Shown here in pieces: positions 17,169 through 26,807 of a stretch of 64,000 bases of DNA. Numbering within the stretch: position 1 is the stretch's first letter; each line of letters starts with the position of its first letter. A program made the translations under genes and the position numbers. Under the pieces are notes generated by a model that saw only the letters and a list, made by a program, of their open reading frames with translations, was not told the DNA's origin and did not search any database. This DNA is from Comamonadaceae bacterium PBBC1 (GTDB taxonomy: Bacteria; Pseudomonadota; Gammaproteobacteria; Burkholderiales; Burkholderiaceae_C), in assembly GCA_002256145.1 (NCBI GenBank), contig NKIP01000008.1:105502-169501 (forward strand). The letters run 5' to 3'.

Positions 17169-18647
17169 TTATTCAGACAGTGTTTTCTTGACCACCGCAT
17201 AGCGGGCCAGCGTTTTTTCGCGGGCTTGGGCGTGGTCCACGATGGGGGCCGGGTAGGTTTTACCAATCACCACTCCCGCCGCTTGCAATTCCATGGGTTT
17301 GGCCAGCCAAGGCGCGTGCAACGCGGCCGTGGGCAAGTCCGCCAATTCCGGCACATAGCGGCGGATGAACTTGCCCTCGGGGTCGAACTTTTCGCTTTGG
17401 CTGATCGGGTTGAAGATGCGAAAGTAGGGCTGCGCGTCACAGCCGCTGGAGCTGGCCCACTGCCAGCCGCCGTTGTTGGCCGACAAATCAAAGTCGTTCA
17501 GGTGGGTGGCGAAGTATTTTTCGCCCCAGCGCCAGTCAATGCCCAAGTCTTTGACCAAAAAGCTCGCCACCACCATGCGCAAGCGGTTGTGCATGTAGCC
17601 CGTCTGGTTGATCTGGCGCATGGCCGCGTCCACCAGCGGGTAGCCGGTGCGGGCTTCGCACCAGGCGTCAAACAGCTTGTGGGCGTGCGGGCCGTGTTCC
17701 CAGTGGATGGCGTCGTAGTCGGGCTTGAAGCTTTGGCCTTGGCCCACATGCGCAAAGTTGTGCAGCACCTGCACATAAAAGTCGCGCCAAATCAGCTCGG
17801 ACAGCCACACGCTGGCCCCCACGCTGCCGGCCAGCATGCGCGGGTGCGCCTCGCGGGCCAGCTGGCGGATCGACACCGTGCCAAAGCGCAAATGCACACT
17901 CAAATAACTGGGGCCTTTGACAGCCGGAAAGTTGCGTGTGTCCTCGTACTGGTCAATGCGGGTCAAAAAGTCTTGCAGCAAGGCCTGTGCACCCGATTCG
18001 CCGGTGGGGATTTTCAGGGCTTTGAGGTTCGTGATTTCAAAATCAAGGTCCTGCAGCGCAGGCACGGCTTGGGCCAGGTCATCCGGCCTTGGGGCCAGCC
18101 GCTGGGCCATGGATGCCACGTCAAAGGCCCGAAGGTCCTCCGGCCTGACTTTTTTCAGCCAAGCGTTTTTGTAGGGCGTGAACACGCTGAAGGGCTTGGC
18201 CATCTGGGTCAGCACCTCGTTGCGCTCAAACACCACATGGTCCTTGAAGGTGTGCAGCACGATGCCGTGGTCGGCCAAGTGGCCGCGCACCTGAATGTCG
18301 CGGGCCAGCGCCAAGGGCTCGTCGTCGTGGTTGGCAAACACGGCCTGGGCCTGCAGGTGCTGGGCCAGTTTGACAATTTTGTATTTGGCCACGCCGTGGC
18401 GCACGATGAGGCCCGCCTGCGGGTGACCCGACATTTCCCGCAAACGGGCATCGACTTCGACCAGTGACTCGCGGATGAACTCGACCCGGCGGTCGGCGCG
18501 GGGCAGGGCGTTCAGGATCTCGGTGTCGAACACAAACACCACATGCACCCGCTGGCAGTGCTTCAGGGCTTGATGCAGGGCGGCGTGGTCACTCACGCGC
18601 AGGTCGCGCCGCAGCCAGACCAGGCCGCAAGAAAAAGGGGTTTGCAT
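17169..18647 (-). CDS. phrB: Deoxyribodipyrimidine photo-lyase (PhrB, class I)
   Basis: 492 residues. It repairs cyclobutane pyrimidine dimers with blue light, using FAD and an antenna chromophore. The N-terminal antenna domain starts LVWLRRDLRVSDHAALHQAL. The FAD domain contains TGYPLVDAAMRQINQTGYMH then NRLRMVVASFLVKDL, and WRWGEKYFATHLNDFD then SANNGGWQW, followed by PYFRIFNPISQSEKFD. These are the class I CPD signatures. It would act on DNA in the cytoplasm. It is divergent from the yqgE-ruvX-pyr run, with about 70 bases between. Confidence 0.96.
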   Translation of the reverse strand: MQTPFSCGLVWLRRDLRVSDHAALHQALKHCQRVHVVFVFDTEILNALPRADRRVEFIRESLVEVDARLREMSGHPQAGLIVRHGVAKYKIVKLAQHLQAQAVFANHDDEPLALARDIQVRGHLADHGIVLHTFKDHVVFERNEVLTQMAKPFSVFTPYKNAWLKKVRPEDLRAFDVASMAQRLAPRPDDLAQAVPALQDLDFEITNLKALKIPTGESGAQALLQDFLTRIDQYEDTRNFPAVKGPSYLSVHLRFGTVSIRQLAREAHPRMLAGSVGASVWLSELIWRDFYVQVLHNFAHVGQGQSFKPDYDAIHWEHGPHAHKLFDAWCEARTGYPLVDAAMRQINQTGYMHNRLRMVVASFLVKDLGIDWRWGEKYFATHLNDFDLSANNGGWQWASSSGCDAQPYFRIFNPISQSEKFDPEGKFIRRYVPELADLPTAALHAPWLAKPMELQAAGVVIGKTYPAPIVDHAQAREKTLARYAVVKKTLSE

Positions 18648-18720
18648 GGGGTAAGCCGGGTTGTATCAAACAATGCACATCTGGCCCAAACAGAGGAGAC
18701 GGGGCCGCTAAAATCGGTGC

Positions 18721-19344
18721 ATGACCGCCGATTCTGCCTCTATTGACCTCAAGCATCATTTCCTGATCGCCATGCCCGGGTTGGAGGACGAGACATTTGC
18801 CCGCAGCGTCATCTACATGTGCGAGCACAGCCCCCGCGGTGCCATGGGCCTGATCATCAACAAACCCTCCGACATCAGCATGCGCCTTTTGTTTGACAAG
18901 GTGGAGCTGCCCTTGCGCCGGGAAGACCTGATGCAAAACCCGGTGGGCCACGGCGGCCCGGTGCAAACCGAGCGCGGCTTTGTGCTGCACGACCCTTTGC
19001 GCCCCCTCGTGCACGATCCACTGCGCATGGACAAACCCGAACAAGAAAGCTCGGCCTACGCCTCCACCCTCACCGTGCCGGGTGGGCTGGAGATGACGAC
19101 ATCGCGCGACGTGCTCGAAGCCCTGTCGTCTGGCGCAGGCCCGCGCCGCGTGCTGGTCACGTTGGGGTATTCGTCTTGGGGCGAAGGCCAGCTTGAATCC
19201 GAGCTGGTTGAAAACACCTGGCTCACGGTGCCCGCCTCGGCCGATGTGATCTTTGATGTACCCATGGCCGAGCGCTACGACCGTGCCCTGGACTTGCTGG
19301 GCCTCAAAAGCTGGATGCTCTCGCCAGACGCGGGGCACGCATGA
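18721..19344 (+). CDS. YqgE/AlgH family protein
   Basis: 207 residues. Family motifs are present: LKHHFLIAMPGLEDETFARS, VIYMCEHSPRGAMGLIINKP, a central GGPV(QTERGFVLH), and LVTLGYSSWGEGQLESEL with NTWL. The biochemical role of the family is unresolved; AlgH was named from alginate regulation in Pseudomonas. It is the first gene of a tight run with ruvX and pyrR (ATGA overlaps), a widely conserved neighbourhood in proteobacteria. Confidence 0.93.
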   Translation: MTADSASIDLKHHFLIAMPGLEDETFARSVIYMCEHSPRGAMGLIINKPSDISMRLLFDKVELPLRREDLMQNPVGHGGPVQTERGFVLHDPLRPLVHDPLRMDKPEQESSAYASTLTVPGGLEMTTSRDVLEALSSGAGPRRVLVTLGYSSWGEGQLESELVENTWLTVPASADVIFDVPMAERYDRALDLLGLKSWMLSPDAGHA

Positions 19345-19757
19345 GCAGCACCCCAGAAAACACCGTCCCCGCCAATCACCAGAGTTTTCTGGCCTTTGAC
19401 TATGGTCTCAAGCGCACCGGCGTGGCCGTGGGCAACCGCCTCATGAAAACCGCCACGCCGCAAGGCACCATCGCCGCTGAGGGCGACGCCCGCTTTGAGC
19501 ACATCGCCAAACGCATCAAGGAGTGGCAGCCCGACGCGCTGGTGATTGGCGTGCCCCTCCACCCCGATGGCGGCGAGCACGAAAACACCTTGCGTGCCCG
19601 CAAGTTTGGCCGTCAGCTGCGTGGCCGTTTTGGCTTGGTGGTGTACGAGGTGGATGAGCGTTACACCACCACCGAAGCCCACTCTTATGGGGCCAAAGAC
19701 GCCGATGCGGCGGCGGCGGCGATCATTCTTGACCAATTTTTAAGGAGCCTGCCATGA
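19341..19757 (+). CDS. ruvX: Putative pre-16S rRNA nuclease / Holliday junction resolvase-like (RuvX/YqgF)
   Basis: 138 residues with an RNase H-like fold. The N-terminal FLAFDYGLKRTGVAVGN contains the first catalytic aspartate. LVIGVPLHPDGGEHENT and VDERYTTTEAHSYG follow, and DADAAAAAIILDQFL ends the domain with the last acidic residue. The family takes part in 16S rRNA 5' end processing. The start overlaps the yqgE stop and its stop overlaps the pyrR start. Confidence 0.94.
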   Translation: MSSTPENTVPANHQSFLAFDYGLKRTGVAVGNRLMKTATPQGTIAAEGDARFEHIAKRIKEWQPDALVIGVPLHPDGGEHENTLRARKFGRQLRGRFGLVVYEVDERYTTTEAHSYGAKDADAAAAAIILDQFLRSLP

Positions 19758-20263
19758 GTGCTTTGGCGTTGAATGCAGAAGCCCTGTACCTGGAGCTGCT
19801 GCGCGGCGTGCGCAGCCTGTATCAGGCCAATACCCGATTGGTCGGCATTACCTCGGGTGGGGCCTGGTTGGCCCAGCGCCTGCAACGTGACCTGTGCTTG
19901 CCCGGTGAGTCGGGTCAGGTGTCTTCGGTCATGCACCGCGACGACTTTGCCCAACGCGGCTTGTCGACCGGTGGTCAGACCAGCTTGCCGTTCGAGGTCG
20001 ACGGTGCCGACATCCTGGTGCTGGACGATGTGCTCTACACCGGCCGCACCATTCGCGCCGTGCTCAACGAAATTTTTGACTACGGCCGACCCGCCCGCGT
20101 GCAGCTGGCGGTGCTGGTTGACCGGGGTGGACGGCAACTGCCCATTCAGGCCGACTTTGCCGCCGCCCGCGTGGCCCTGCCCGAGACCCAATCGCTGGCG
20201 CTGGCCCGCGACCCGGCTGGCGCATTCAGTTTTGACGTGGAGATCAAAGCCGCGCTTTCTTGA
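19754..20263 (+). CDS. pyrR: PyrR bifunctional pyrimidine regulator / uracil phosphoribosyltransferase
   Basis: 169 residues. The PRPP-binding motif [18 protein letters not shown] is intact. [15 protein letters not shown] and [18 protein letters not shown] fit PyrR. In Bacillus PyrR binds pyr mRNA to cause attenuation and also has uracil phosphoribosyltransferase activity. In proteobacteria the regulatory role is less certain, and I saw no attenuator in the short gap before pyrB. The start overlaps the ruvX stop. Confidence 0.93.
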   Translation: MSALALNAEALYLELLRGVRSLYQANTRLVGITSGGAWLAQRLQRDLCLPGESGQVSSVMHRDDFAQRGLSTGGQTSLPFEVDGADILVLDDVLYTGRTIRAVLNEIFDYGRPARVQLAVLVDRGGRQLPIQADFAAARVALPETQSLALARDPAGAFSFDVEIKAALS

Positions 20264-20294
20264 AGGCGCTTCAACAGGCCACGAGGTGAAAAAC

Positions 20295-21260
20295 ATGCTC
20301 TACAAACGCAACAACCCCCAACTCAACAAAAACGGCGAGCTGATCCACCTGCTATCCACCGAGGGTCTGTCCAAAGACATCCTCACCCACATCCTCGACA
20401 CGGCGGCCAGCTTCGTCAGTGTGAGTGACCGCGAAGTCAAAAAGGTGCCCCTTCTGCGCGGCAAAAGCGTGTTCAACCTGTTTTTTGAAAACAGCACCCG
20501 CACCCGCACCACCTTCGACATTGCGGCCACCCGCCTGTCGGCCGATGTTTATACGCTCGATATTGCGCGTTCGTCGGCATCCAAGGGTGAGTCGCTGCTC
20601 GACACCATCGCCAACCTGAGCGCCATGGCCGCCGACATCTTTGTTGTACGCCACAGCGAGTCGGGTGCGCCGTATTTGATCGCGCAACACGTCGCGCCCC
20701 ATGTGCATGTGGTCAACGCGGGCGATGGGCGTCACGCCCACCCCACCCAGGGCCTGCTGGACATGTACACCATCCGGCACTACAAAAAAGATTTCACCAA
20801 CCTCACCGTGGCCATCGTGGGTGACGTGCTGCACTCGCGTGTGGCCCGCTCCGACATCCACGCGCTCACCACCTTGGGCTGCGCCGAAGTGCGTGTGGTC
20901 GGCCCCAAAACCCTGGTGCCCGCCGACATGGCCCAGATGGGCGTACGTGTCTTCAACAACCTCGAAGACGGCATCAAGGGCTGCGACGTGGTCATCATGC
21001 TGCGCCTGCAAAACGAGCGCATGAGCGGCGCATTATTGCCATCCAGCCAGGAATACTTCGAGAGCTTTGGCCTCACCCCCGAAAAACTGCAACTGGCCAA
21101 GCCCGACGCCATCGTCATGCACCCCGGCCCGATCAATCGGGGCGTGGAGATCGATTCCGCCGTGGTCGATGGCCAGCAAAGCGTGATCCTGCCGCAGGTG
21201 ACCTTTGGCATCGCCGTGCGCATGGCGGTGATGAGCATCGTCGCGGGCAACGAGGCGTGA
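20295..21260 (+). CDS. pyrB: Aspartate carbamoyltransferase catalytic subunit (PyrB)
   Basis: 321 residues from ATG 20295, chosen because homology starts there and GAGGTG lies upstream; the open frame extends much further 5' through pyrR. It makes carbamoyl-aspartate in de novo pyrimidine synthesis. Carbamoyl-phosphate binding [21 protein letters not shown], and the aspartate-loop MLRLQNERM are intact. The next gene encodes a dihydroorotase homologue without zinc ligands, matching the Pseudomonas-type pyrB-pyrC' pair in which the two proteins form a complex. No pyrI is present. Confidence 0.96.
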   Translation: MLYKRNNPQLNKNGELIHLLSTEGLSKDILTHILDTAASFVSVSDREVKKVPLLRGKSVFNLFFENSTRTRTTFDIAATRLSADVYTLDIARSSASKGESLLDTIANLSAMAADIFVVRHSESGAPYLIAQHVAPHVHVVNAGDGRHAHPTQGLLDMYTIRHYKKDFTNLTVAIVGDVLHSRVARSDIHALTTLGCAEVRVVGPKTLVPADMAQMGVRVFNNLEDGIKGCDVVIMLRLQNERMSGALLPSSQEYFESFGLTPEKLQLAKPDAIVMHPGPINRGVEIDSAVVDGQQSVILPQVTFGIAVRMAVMSIVAGNEA

Positions 21261-21271
21261 GGACAGACAAC

Positions 21272-22567
21272 ATGAAATTACTCATTCAAAACGGCCGTGT
21301 GATCGACCCCGCCAGCGGCTTTGACCAAACCGTCGACTTGGCCATTGCGGCCGGGCGCATCGTGGCCATGGGCCAGCAGCCTGTTGACTTCAAGCCCAAC
21401 CGTGTCATCAATGCCCAGGGCTGCATCGTCGCTCCTGGCTTGGTGGACTTGGCAGCACGCCTGCGCGAACCCGGCCAAGAACACGCCGGCATGCTGGAGA
21501 GCGAAATGGCCGCAGCTGTGGCCGGTGGGGTGACCAGCCTGGTGTGCCCGCCCGACACCGAGCCGGTGCTGGACGAACCCGGCTTGGTCGAGATGCTGCG
21601 TTACCGGGCCGAAAAACTGCACCAGGCCCGTGTGCTGCCGCTGGGCGCACTCACGGTGGGGCTCAAGGGCGATGTGTTGACCGAAATGGGGCAACTCACG
21701 GCCGCCGGTTGTGTGGGCTTTTCTCAGGCCGAGGTGCCGATTCCCAGCACCCAGGTGCTGCAACGCGCTTTGCAATACGCCAGCACTTTTGGCTTCACGG
21801 TTTGGCTGCGCCCGCAAGAGCTGCACCTGGGCAAGGGCGTGGCCGCCAGCGGGGCTTTGGCCACACGCATGGGCTTGTCGGGCGTGTCGGTGGCGGCTGA
21901 AACCATTGCCCTGCACACGATTTTTGAGCTGGTGCGCAGCACCCAAGCCCGTGTGCACCTGTGCCGCATCAGCAGTGCCCAAGGGGTCGATCTGATCCGC
22001 AAGGCCAAGGCCGAGGGCCTGCCCATCACGGCCGACGTGAGCATCAACTCGCTGCACCTGACCGATGCCGACATGGGCTACTTTGACAGCCGTGCTCGCT
22101 TGGTGCCCGTGCTGCGCCAACAGCGCGACCGCGATGCCCTGCGTGTCGGCCTGGCCGACGGCACGCTGGACGTGTTGGTGTCTGACCATACCCCGGTGGA
22201 CGCCGATGCCAAGGCCTTGCCCTTTGCCGAAGCCGAACCCGGAGCGACTGGCATGGAGCTGCTGTGGAGTTTGGCGCTCAAATGGGGTCAAGAGGCCGGT
22301 TTGCCTGTGCCGCAAGTGCTCTCGCGCATCACGGCCGACCCATCCCGCGTGCTGGGCAGCACCCTGGGCAGCTTGCAAGATTCGGTGGGCCATCTGGTGG
22401 TGGGAGGCGTGGCCGATGTGTGTGTGCTCTCAACCGAAGGCCATTGGCTGGTGCGCGACGCTGCCTTGCGCAGCCAGGGCAAGAGCACCCCGTTTTCCGG
22501 CTACGAACTGCCCGGCCGCGTGCTGGCCACGGTGGTCGGCGGGCAAGTGGCGTTCGAGGCCGCGTGA
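21272..22567 (+). CDS. pyrC': Dihydroorotase-like protein PyrC' (probably non-catalytic ATCase partner)
   Basis: 431 residues from ATG 21272 (a GTG at 21257 is less likely). The amidohydrolase scaffold is clear (MKLLIQNGRVIDPASGFDQT; IVAPGLVDLAARLREPGQEH; DVLVSDHTPVDADAKALPFA). Where active dihydroorotases have D-x-H-x-H the sequence reads LVDLAARLREPG, so the first two zinc histidines are absent. The next histidine region (VAAETIALHTIFEL) also lacks the expected ligands. It is therefore likely the structural subunit of an ATCase-DHOase-like complex, as known for Pseudomonas PyrC'. A true dihydroorotase must be encoded elsewhere. Confidence 0.88.
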   Translation: MKLLIQNGRVIDPASGFDQTVDLAIAAGRIVAMGQQPVDFKPNRVINAQGCIVAPGLVDLAARLREPGQEHAGMLESEMAAAVAGGVTSLVCPPDTEPVLDEPGLVEMLRYRAEKLHQARVLPLGALTVGLKGDVLTEMGQLTAAGCVGFSQAEVPIPSTQVLQRALQYASTFGFTVWLRPQELHLGKGVAASGALATRMGLSGVSVAAETIALHTIFELVRSTQARVHLCRISSAQGVDLIRKAKAEGLPITADVSINSLHLTDADMGYFDSRARLVPVLRQQRDRDALRVGLADGTLDVLVSDHTPVDADAKALPFAEAEPGATGMELLWSLALKWGQEAGLPVPQVLSRITADPSRVLGSTLGSLQDSVGHLVVGGVADVCVLSTEGHWLVRDAALRSQGKSTPFSGYELPGRVLATVVGGQVAFEAA

Positions 22568-22574
22568 GCTTCCT

Positions 22575-22640
22575 TGTAGGAGCCCACCCCCGTGGGCGAT
22601 GCGCACCCTTTTCTGTGGGAGCCCACCCCCGTGGGCGATG
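22575..22640. repeat. Two direct copies of a REP-like palindromic element
   Basis: Copies at 22575-22601 and 22614-22640 each read TGTRGGAGCCCACCCC followed by CGTGGGCGATG. Each has a CCCAC/GTGGG hairpin core. Further copies occur at 23523-23637 and 57884-57908. Confidence 0.85.
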
Positions 22641-22709
22641 CAACCTGCAATGGACCGCAGGTCATCGCCCGTGCGCTCAAAACCCAACAACACCAGCGGC
22701 TGCACAGGC

Positions 22710-23450
22710 ATGAACTTTGTCATGGCCATCTGGAAATTCCTGCGCGGCCTGTGGCATGTGTTCATGGGCATGTGGACGATTTACGCCCGCTTTCCTCAAC
22801 TGAGCCCCGAGCAGCGCGAAGCCCGCGTACAAGCCTGGGCGCTGCAATTTCTGGCGCTGTGGGGCATCCACCTCAAGGTGTTGGGCCAGCCGGTTGTCAA
22901 CGGCCCGGCGCTCATTGTGGCCAACCACATTTCATGGCTGGACATTCTGGTCATGCATGCAGCCCGGCACTGCCGCTTTGTCTCCAAGTCCGACATCCGC
23001 GACTGGCCCCTGGTGGGCATGCTGGCCACGGGTGCAGGCACGCTTTACATCGAGCGCACCAGCCGAAAAGACGCGCTGCGCATGGTCAAGGACATGGCCG
23101 AGGCCATGAAAAACGGTGATGTGGTGGCCGTTTTTCCCGAAGGCACCACCAGCGATGGGCGCGAACTGTTGCCCTTTCACGCCAACTTGATCCAGGCAGC
23201 GATTGCCGCCGAAGCCCCGGTGCAGCCCGTGTCGCTCAAGTTTGTTGACGCAGCCACCGGCCAGCCCAGTTTGGCACCTTGTTACATTGGCGATGACACC
23301 TTGGTAGGCTCCATGTGGCGCACCCTGAGCGCGCCGGCCATCATTGCGGTGGTGCATTTTGGCGAGCCCCAAGCTGCCAACGGCCGTGACCGCCGCGCTT
23401 GGGCTCAAGACCTGCGCAAAGACATCATCGGCTTGCGCGACGCAGCGTAG
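22710..23450 (+). CDS. 1-acyl-sn-glycerol-3-phosphate acyltransferase (PlsC-like)
   Basis: 246 residues. An N-terminal membrane segment (MAIWKFLRGLWHVFMGMWTI) is followed by the acyltransferase motifs NHISWLD (HX4D catalytic pair) and FPEGTTSDG (phosphate binding), with GTLYIER between. It would acylate lysophosphatidic acid in the inner membrane; related enzymes also act on ornithine lipids. The start is ATG 22710; ATG 22722 is a possible alternative. It is flanked on both sides by REP-like repeats and follows pyrC' on the same strand. Confidence 0.9.
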   Translation: MNFVMAIWKFLRGLWHVFMGMWTIYARFPQLSPEQREARVQAWALQFLALWGIHLKVLGQPVVNGPALIVANHISWLDILVMHAARHCRFVSKSDIRDWPLVGMLATGAGTLYIERTSRKDALRMVKDMAEAMKNGDVVAVFPEGTTSDGRELLPFHANLIQAAIAAEAPVQPVSLKFVDAATGQPSLAPCYIGDDTLVGSMWRTLSAPAIIAVVHFGEPQAANGRDRRAWAQDLRKDIIGLRDAA

Positions 23451-23522
23451 TTTTCACAGGCTTGTCAGCGCTGTTGATCAGGCCTCTTGAGGTCTTGAGC
23501 ACCCTGCAAGTGATGGCTTTTT

Positions 23523-23637
23523 TGCAGGAGCCCACCCCTGTGGGCGATGTCACGTGCACCGTTTTGGCATGCCATCGCCCACAGGGGTGGGCTCCCACAA
23601 AGACAAACACCATCGCCTACAGGGGTGGGCTTCCACA
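23523..23637. repeat. Three copies of the REP-like element, two inverted
   Basis: One forward copy is at 23523-23549 and two reverse-complement copies at 23573-23599 and 23611-23637. The forward and reverse copies can pair as a long stem between the convergent acyltransferase and ABC transporter genes, which could end transcription from both sides. The rest of 23451-23711 shows no gene. Confidence 0.85.
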
Positions 23638-23711
23638 AAGGCCAACACGATTTCCCACGGCTCCGACGCCATGCTATGTCATGCAGGGTGCAAGGCGTGG
23701 ATTGTGGTCGC

Positions 23712-24872
23712 TCAGACGAATTTGACCGGCTGGTATTGCGGGTCGGTGTGCTCGCAGGCCTCGGCTTTGGCGCAAGGCATCTGGCACAAGTCACGGTCGC
23801 TGACCGGGCAGGCGCGGTTGAAGGTGACGACGTGGTCCACCTCGGCGCGGATGCCAATCCATTCGCCCAGCTTGTGGTCGTGGTGGCTGGGCACATGGGC
23901 CATCAGCTGTTCTCCGCTGGCCAGGCGCAGGGTGTACAAAAACTCCGAACCCCGAAAGGCTTTGCGCAAGATTTGTGCTTTCACAGGCGCGTTGTCGTCG
24001 TGAACGATGTCGTCGGCCCGCAGCAGCACATCGCATTGGCCGTTTTCAAACGCGCAGGGCAGGGGACATTCGGCCACATCGCGCAGCTCGCCCACGGCGG
24101 TGCTGACCAAAATGTGCCCGTCTACCTCGCGCAGTGTGGCGGGCGTGAACACGCCATGCCCAATGAAGTCGGCCACAAAGCGGGTGGCGGGGCGGTGGTA
24201 AAGGCTGTAGGCGTCGTCCCATTGGTGCAGCTGGCCTTCGTTCATCACGCCAATCACATCGCCGATGGCAAAGGCTTCGAGCTGGTCGTGTGTGACCAGC
24301 AGCGCGGTGGCCTTGGCGGCTTTGAGGATGTTGCGCACCTCGTGGGCCAGGCGTTCGCGCAGGTCAATGTCCAGGTTGGAAAACGGCTCGTCCAGCAGCA
24401 GCAGGTCGGGCTTGGGCGCCAGCGCACGGGCCAGGGCCACGCGTTGTTGCTGGCCACCCGACAACTCGTGTGGAAAACGTGAGTCAGAACCGGCCAGGCC
24501 CACCAGTTCCAGCACCTCGGCCACCCGTTTTTGCCGCTCGGCTTTGGGCAAATGCGCGATGCCAAAAGCCACGTTGCGGCCCACGTCCATATGGGGAAAA
24601 AGCGCGTAGTCCTGAAACACCATGCCAATGCGTCGTCGCTCGGCCGGTTCGGTATGGCCTTTTTCGCTCACCACCCGTTGAGACAGCAAAATTTGCCCGC
24701 CCGAGACCGGCTCCAGCCCCGCCACAGCTCGCAGCAAGGTGGTCTTGCCGCAACCCGAAGGGCCGATCAGCACGCCAATATCGCCCGAACGCAGTCCAAT
24801 GTTCACCCCCTGCACGGCGGGCGTGGGGCTACCGGGGTATTGGATGTCCAGTTGGCGAAGTTCTAGAAACAT
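23712..24872 (-). CDS. ABC transporter ATP-binding protein, iron(III)/FbpC type
   Basis: 386 residues from ATG 24872 (MFLELRQLDIQYPGS). ATPase motifs: Walker A GPSGCGKTTLLRAVAGL, signature LSGGQQQRVALARAL, Walker B LLLDEPFSNLD, and VTHDQLEAFAIGDVIGVM. A C-terminal TOBE-like regulatory region follows (about 250-386). An earlier in-frame start would add about 34 non-conserved residues. It is divergent from a fused two-domain permease of the same family, so the pair likely forms one importer, most simply for ferric iron. No binding-protein gene is in the window. Confidence 0.9.
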   Translation of the reverse strand: MFLELRQLDIQYPGSPTPAVQGVNIGLRSGDIGVLIGPSGCGKTTLLRAVAGLEPVSGGQILLSQRVVSEKGHTEPAERRRIGMVFQDYALFPHMDVGRNVAFGIAHLPKAERQKRVAEVLELVGLAGSDSRFPHELSGGQQQRVALARALAPKPDLLLLDEPFSNLDIDLRERLAHEVRNILKAAKATALLVTHDQLEAFAIGDVIGVMNEGQLHQWDDAYSLYHRPATRFVADFIGHGVFTPATLREVDGHILVSTAVGELRDVAECPLPCAFENGQCDVLLRADDIVHDDNAPVKAQILRKAFRGSEFLYTLRLASGEQLMAHVPSHHDHKLGEWIGIRAEVDHVVTFNRACPVSDRDLCQMPCAKAEACEHTDPQYQPVKFV

Positions 24873-25063
24873 GGCTTGAATTGTAGGCACCTTGAGACGC
24901 AAGCTGGATGACCTGCGGCAAATGAACCCTGGCTCAGGTGCCGGGGTGACAGGTTCTGTGTCTTTTGCTTGCAAGACAAAGCGGGACCCCTGTAGGGCTT
25001 GAGGTGTGGGCTCTCTGGGTCTTGCCCATGAGCCACCCGTGCGGCTTCTACAATAGACACGAT

Positions 25064-26710
25064 ATGCAGACCTCTTTGGCCCGCCGTTTATCGGGTCTCC
25101 CCTCCTTTATTTACGCCTTGATGGCCCTGTTTTTGGCCTTGCCGGTGCTGGCTGTGCTGGGCTCATGGCTGCAGTGGAGCGGGCAGAGTGCCGACATTTT
25201 GTTGGAAATGGCGCGCACGGTGTTGCCCGATTACGTGCTGACCACGCTGGGCCTGTGCCTGATGGTGGCCGTGGGCGTGACGGTGCTGGGCTTGGCCACC
25301 GCCGCCTTGGTCACGCTGTTTGATTTTCCGGGGCGTGGCGTTTTTGAGTGGCTGCTGCTCTTGCCGCTGGCCATGCCGGCCTATGTTGTGGCCTACGCTT
25401 ACACCGATTTTTTGCAGTTCAGCGGGCCGCTTCAGGTGGCCTTGCGCGAAGCGCTGGGCTTGCAGGGGCGTTTGTGGCCCGATGTGCGCAGCGTCTGGGG
25501 CGCGGCGCTGGTGTTCACCCTCTCGCTCTACCCTTATGTGTATTTGCTGGCCCGCACGGCTTTGGTGGAGCGGGCCTCGGGCTTGATGGAAGCGGCCCGC
25601 TTGCTGGGTGCGCCTTTGTCTCGCCGCATCCGCGAGATTGCCTTGCCCTTGGCCCGACCCGCCGTGGCCGCAGGCGTGGCGCTGGCCCTCATGGAAACCC
25701 TGGCCGACTTTGGTGTGTCCAGTTACTTTGGCATCCAGACCTTTACGGCGGGCATTTACAAAGCCTGGTTGTCCATGGACAACCGCATCGCCGCCGCGCA
25801 GTTGGCCACGGTGCTGTTGGCGGTGGTGGTGGTTTTGCTGCAGCTGGAGCAACGCGCTCAAAAGCGCATGCGCTTCAACCAGGGGCGCGGCTCGCGCCAA
25901 GGCTCGGCCGAGGCGCAACCGGTGCCGCTGCATGGCACGCGACGCTTTTTGGCGTGGGCGGTGTGCAGCTTGCCGGTGCTGCTGGGTTTTGTGCTGCCGG
26001 TGCTCATCATGCTGCGGGCTTTTCTGGGCGAGACGACCGAGATGCCCTGGGAGCGTTTTGGCCAGTGGGCCTGGACCAGCTTGCGGCTGGGTGCGGTGAC
26101 GGCGGTGCTGGCTGTGGGCGTGGCGCTGGCGCTGTCGTTCAGGGTACGCACCCGGGTCGACCGCATCAGCCAGGGAGCCATTCAGTTGGTGGGGCTGGGT
26201 TATGCCATTCCCGGCGCGGTGGTGGTGGTGGGATTGTTGTTGCCGGTGGGTTGGATTCAGCAAACCTGGCCCGCGTCGGCGGCGGGGGCCTGGATCACGG
26301 CCACGTCGCTGGGCCTGGTGTGGGCGTATCTGGTGCGCTTTTGCGCAGTGGCTTTGCAGTCGGTGCAAAGCGGCTATGCCCGCATTCCGGCCAGTCTGGA
26401 CGACTCGGCCCGCATGCTGGGTGTGACCGGCTGGGGCCTGATGCGCCGCGTGCATGCGCCGCTGCTAAAGCGCACCACGCTGGCGGCCATGTTGTTGGTG
26501 TTTGTGGACGTGATGAAGGAGCTGCCCGCCACCATGGTGCTGCGCCCCTTCAACAGCGACACCCTGGCCGTGGTGGCCTTCCAGTTGGCCCGCGACGAAC
26601 GCTTGGGCGAGGCGGCCTTGCCCTCGCTGGCGCTGGTGCTTGTGGGACTGATCCCGGTGATTTTGCTCAGCAGAACCTTAAGGCAGCCAAGCCATCGTCA
26701 GCAGGGCTAG
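25064..26710 (+). CDS. Iron(III)-type ABC transporter permease, two fused domains (FbpB-like)
   Basis: 548 residues with about a dozen hydrophobic segments. It has the FbpB/SfuB double layout. Each half has an EAA-type loop: EAARLLGAPLSRRIREIALP in the first half, and DDSARMLGVTGWGLMRRVHA in the second. Iron-permease-like phrases are LALMETLADFGVSSYFGIQT and DVMKELPATMVLRPFN. The start is ATG 25064. It is divergent from the ATP-binding subunit with ~190 bases between; the substrate is inferred from family. Confidence 0.9.
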   Translation: MQTSLARRLSGLPSFIYALMALFLALPVLAVLGSWLQWSGQSADILLEMARTVLPDYVLTTLGLCLMVAVGVTVLGLATAALVTLFDFPGRGVFEWLLLLPLAMPAYVVAYAYTDFLQFSGPLQVALREALGLQGRLWPDVRSVWGAALVFTLSLYPYVYLLARTALVERASGLMEAARLLGAPLSRRIREIALPLARPAVAAGVALALMETLADFGVSSYFGIQTFTAGIYKAWLSMDNRIAAAQLATVLLAVVVVLLQLEQRAQKRMRFNQGRGSRQGSAEAQPVPLHGTRRFLAWAVCSLPVLLGFVLPVLIMLRAFLGETTEMPWERFGQWAWTSLRLGAVTAVLAVGVALALSFRVRTRVDRISQGAIQLVGLGYAIPGAVVVVGLLLPVGWIQQTWPASAAGAWITATSLGLVWAYLVRFCAVALQSVQSGYARIPASLDDSARMLGVTGWGLMRRVHAPLLKRTTLAAMLLVFVDVMKELPATMVLRPFNSDTLAVVAFQLARDERLGEAALPSLALVLVGLIPVILLSRTLRQPSHRQQG

Positions 26711-26807
26711 CACCTGCAAAGCGTGTGAGCAGTCCTGGCGGTGTAGATCCGTCCAAGTGCCCTCTGTTTGTAGGAGATTGCCCAGCAAGCGATGAACCTG
26801 TGCAGCT

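Noticed and set aside
22575..23637. Possible CRISPR array
   Set aside because: The repeats are few, in both orientations, palindromic, and separated by a gene; no cas genes are present.
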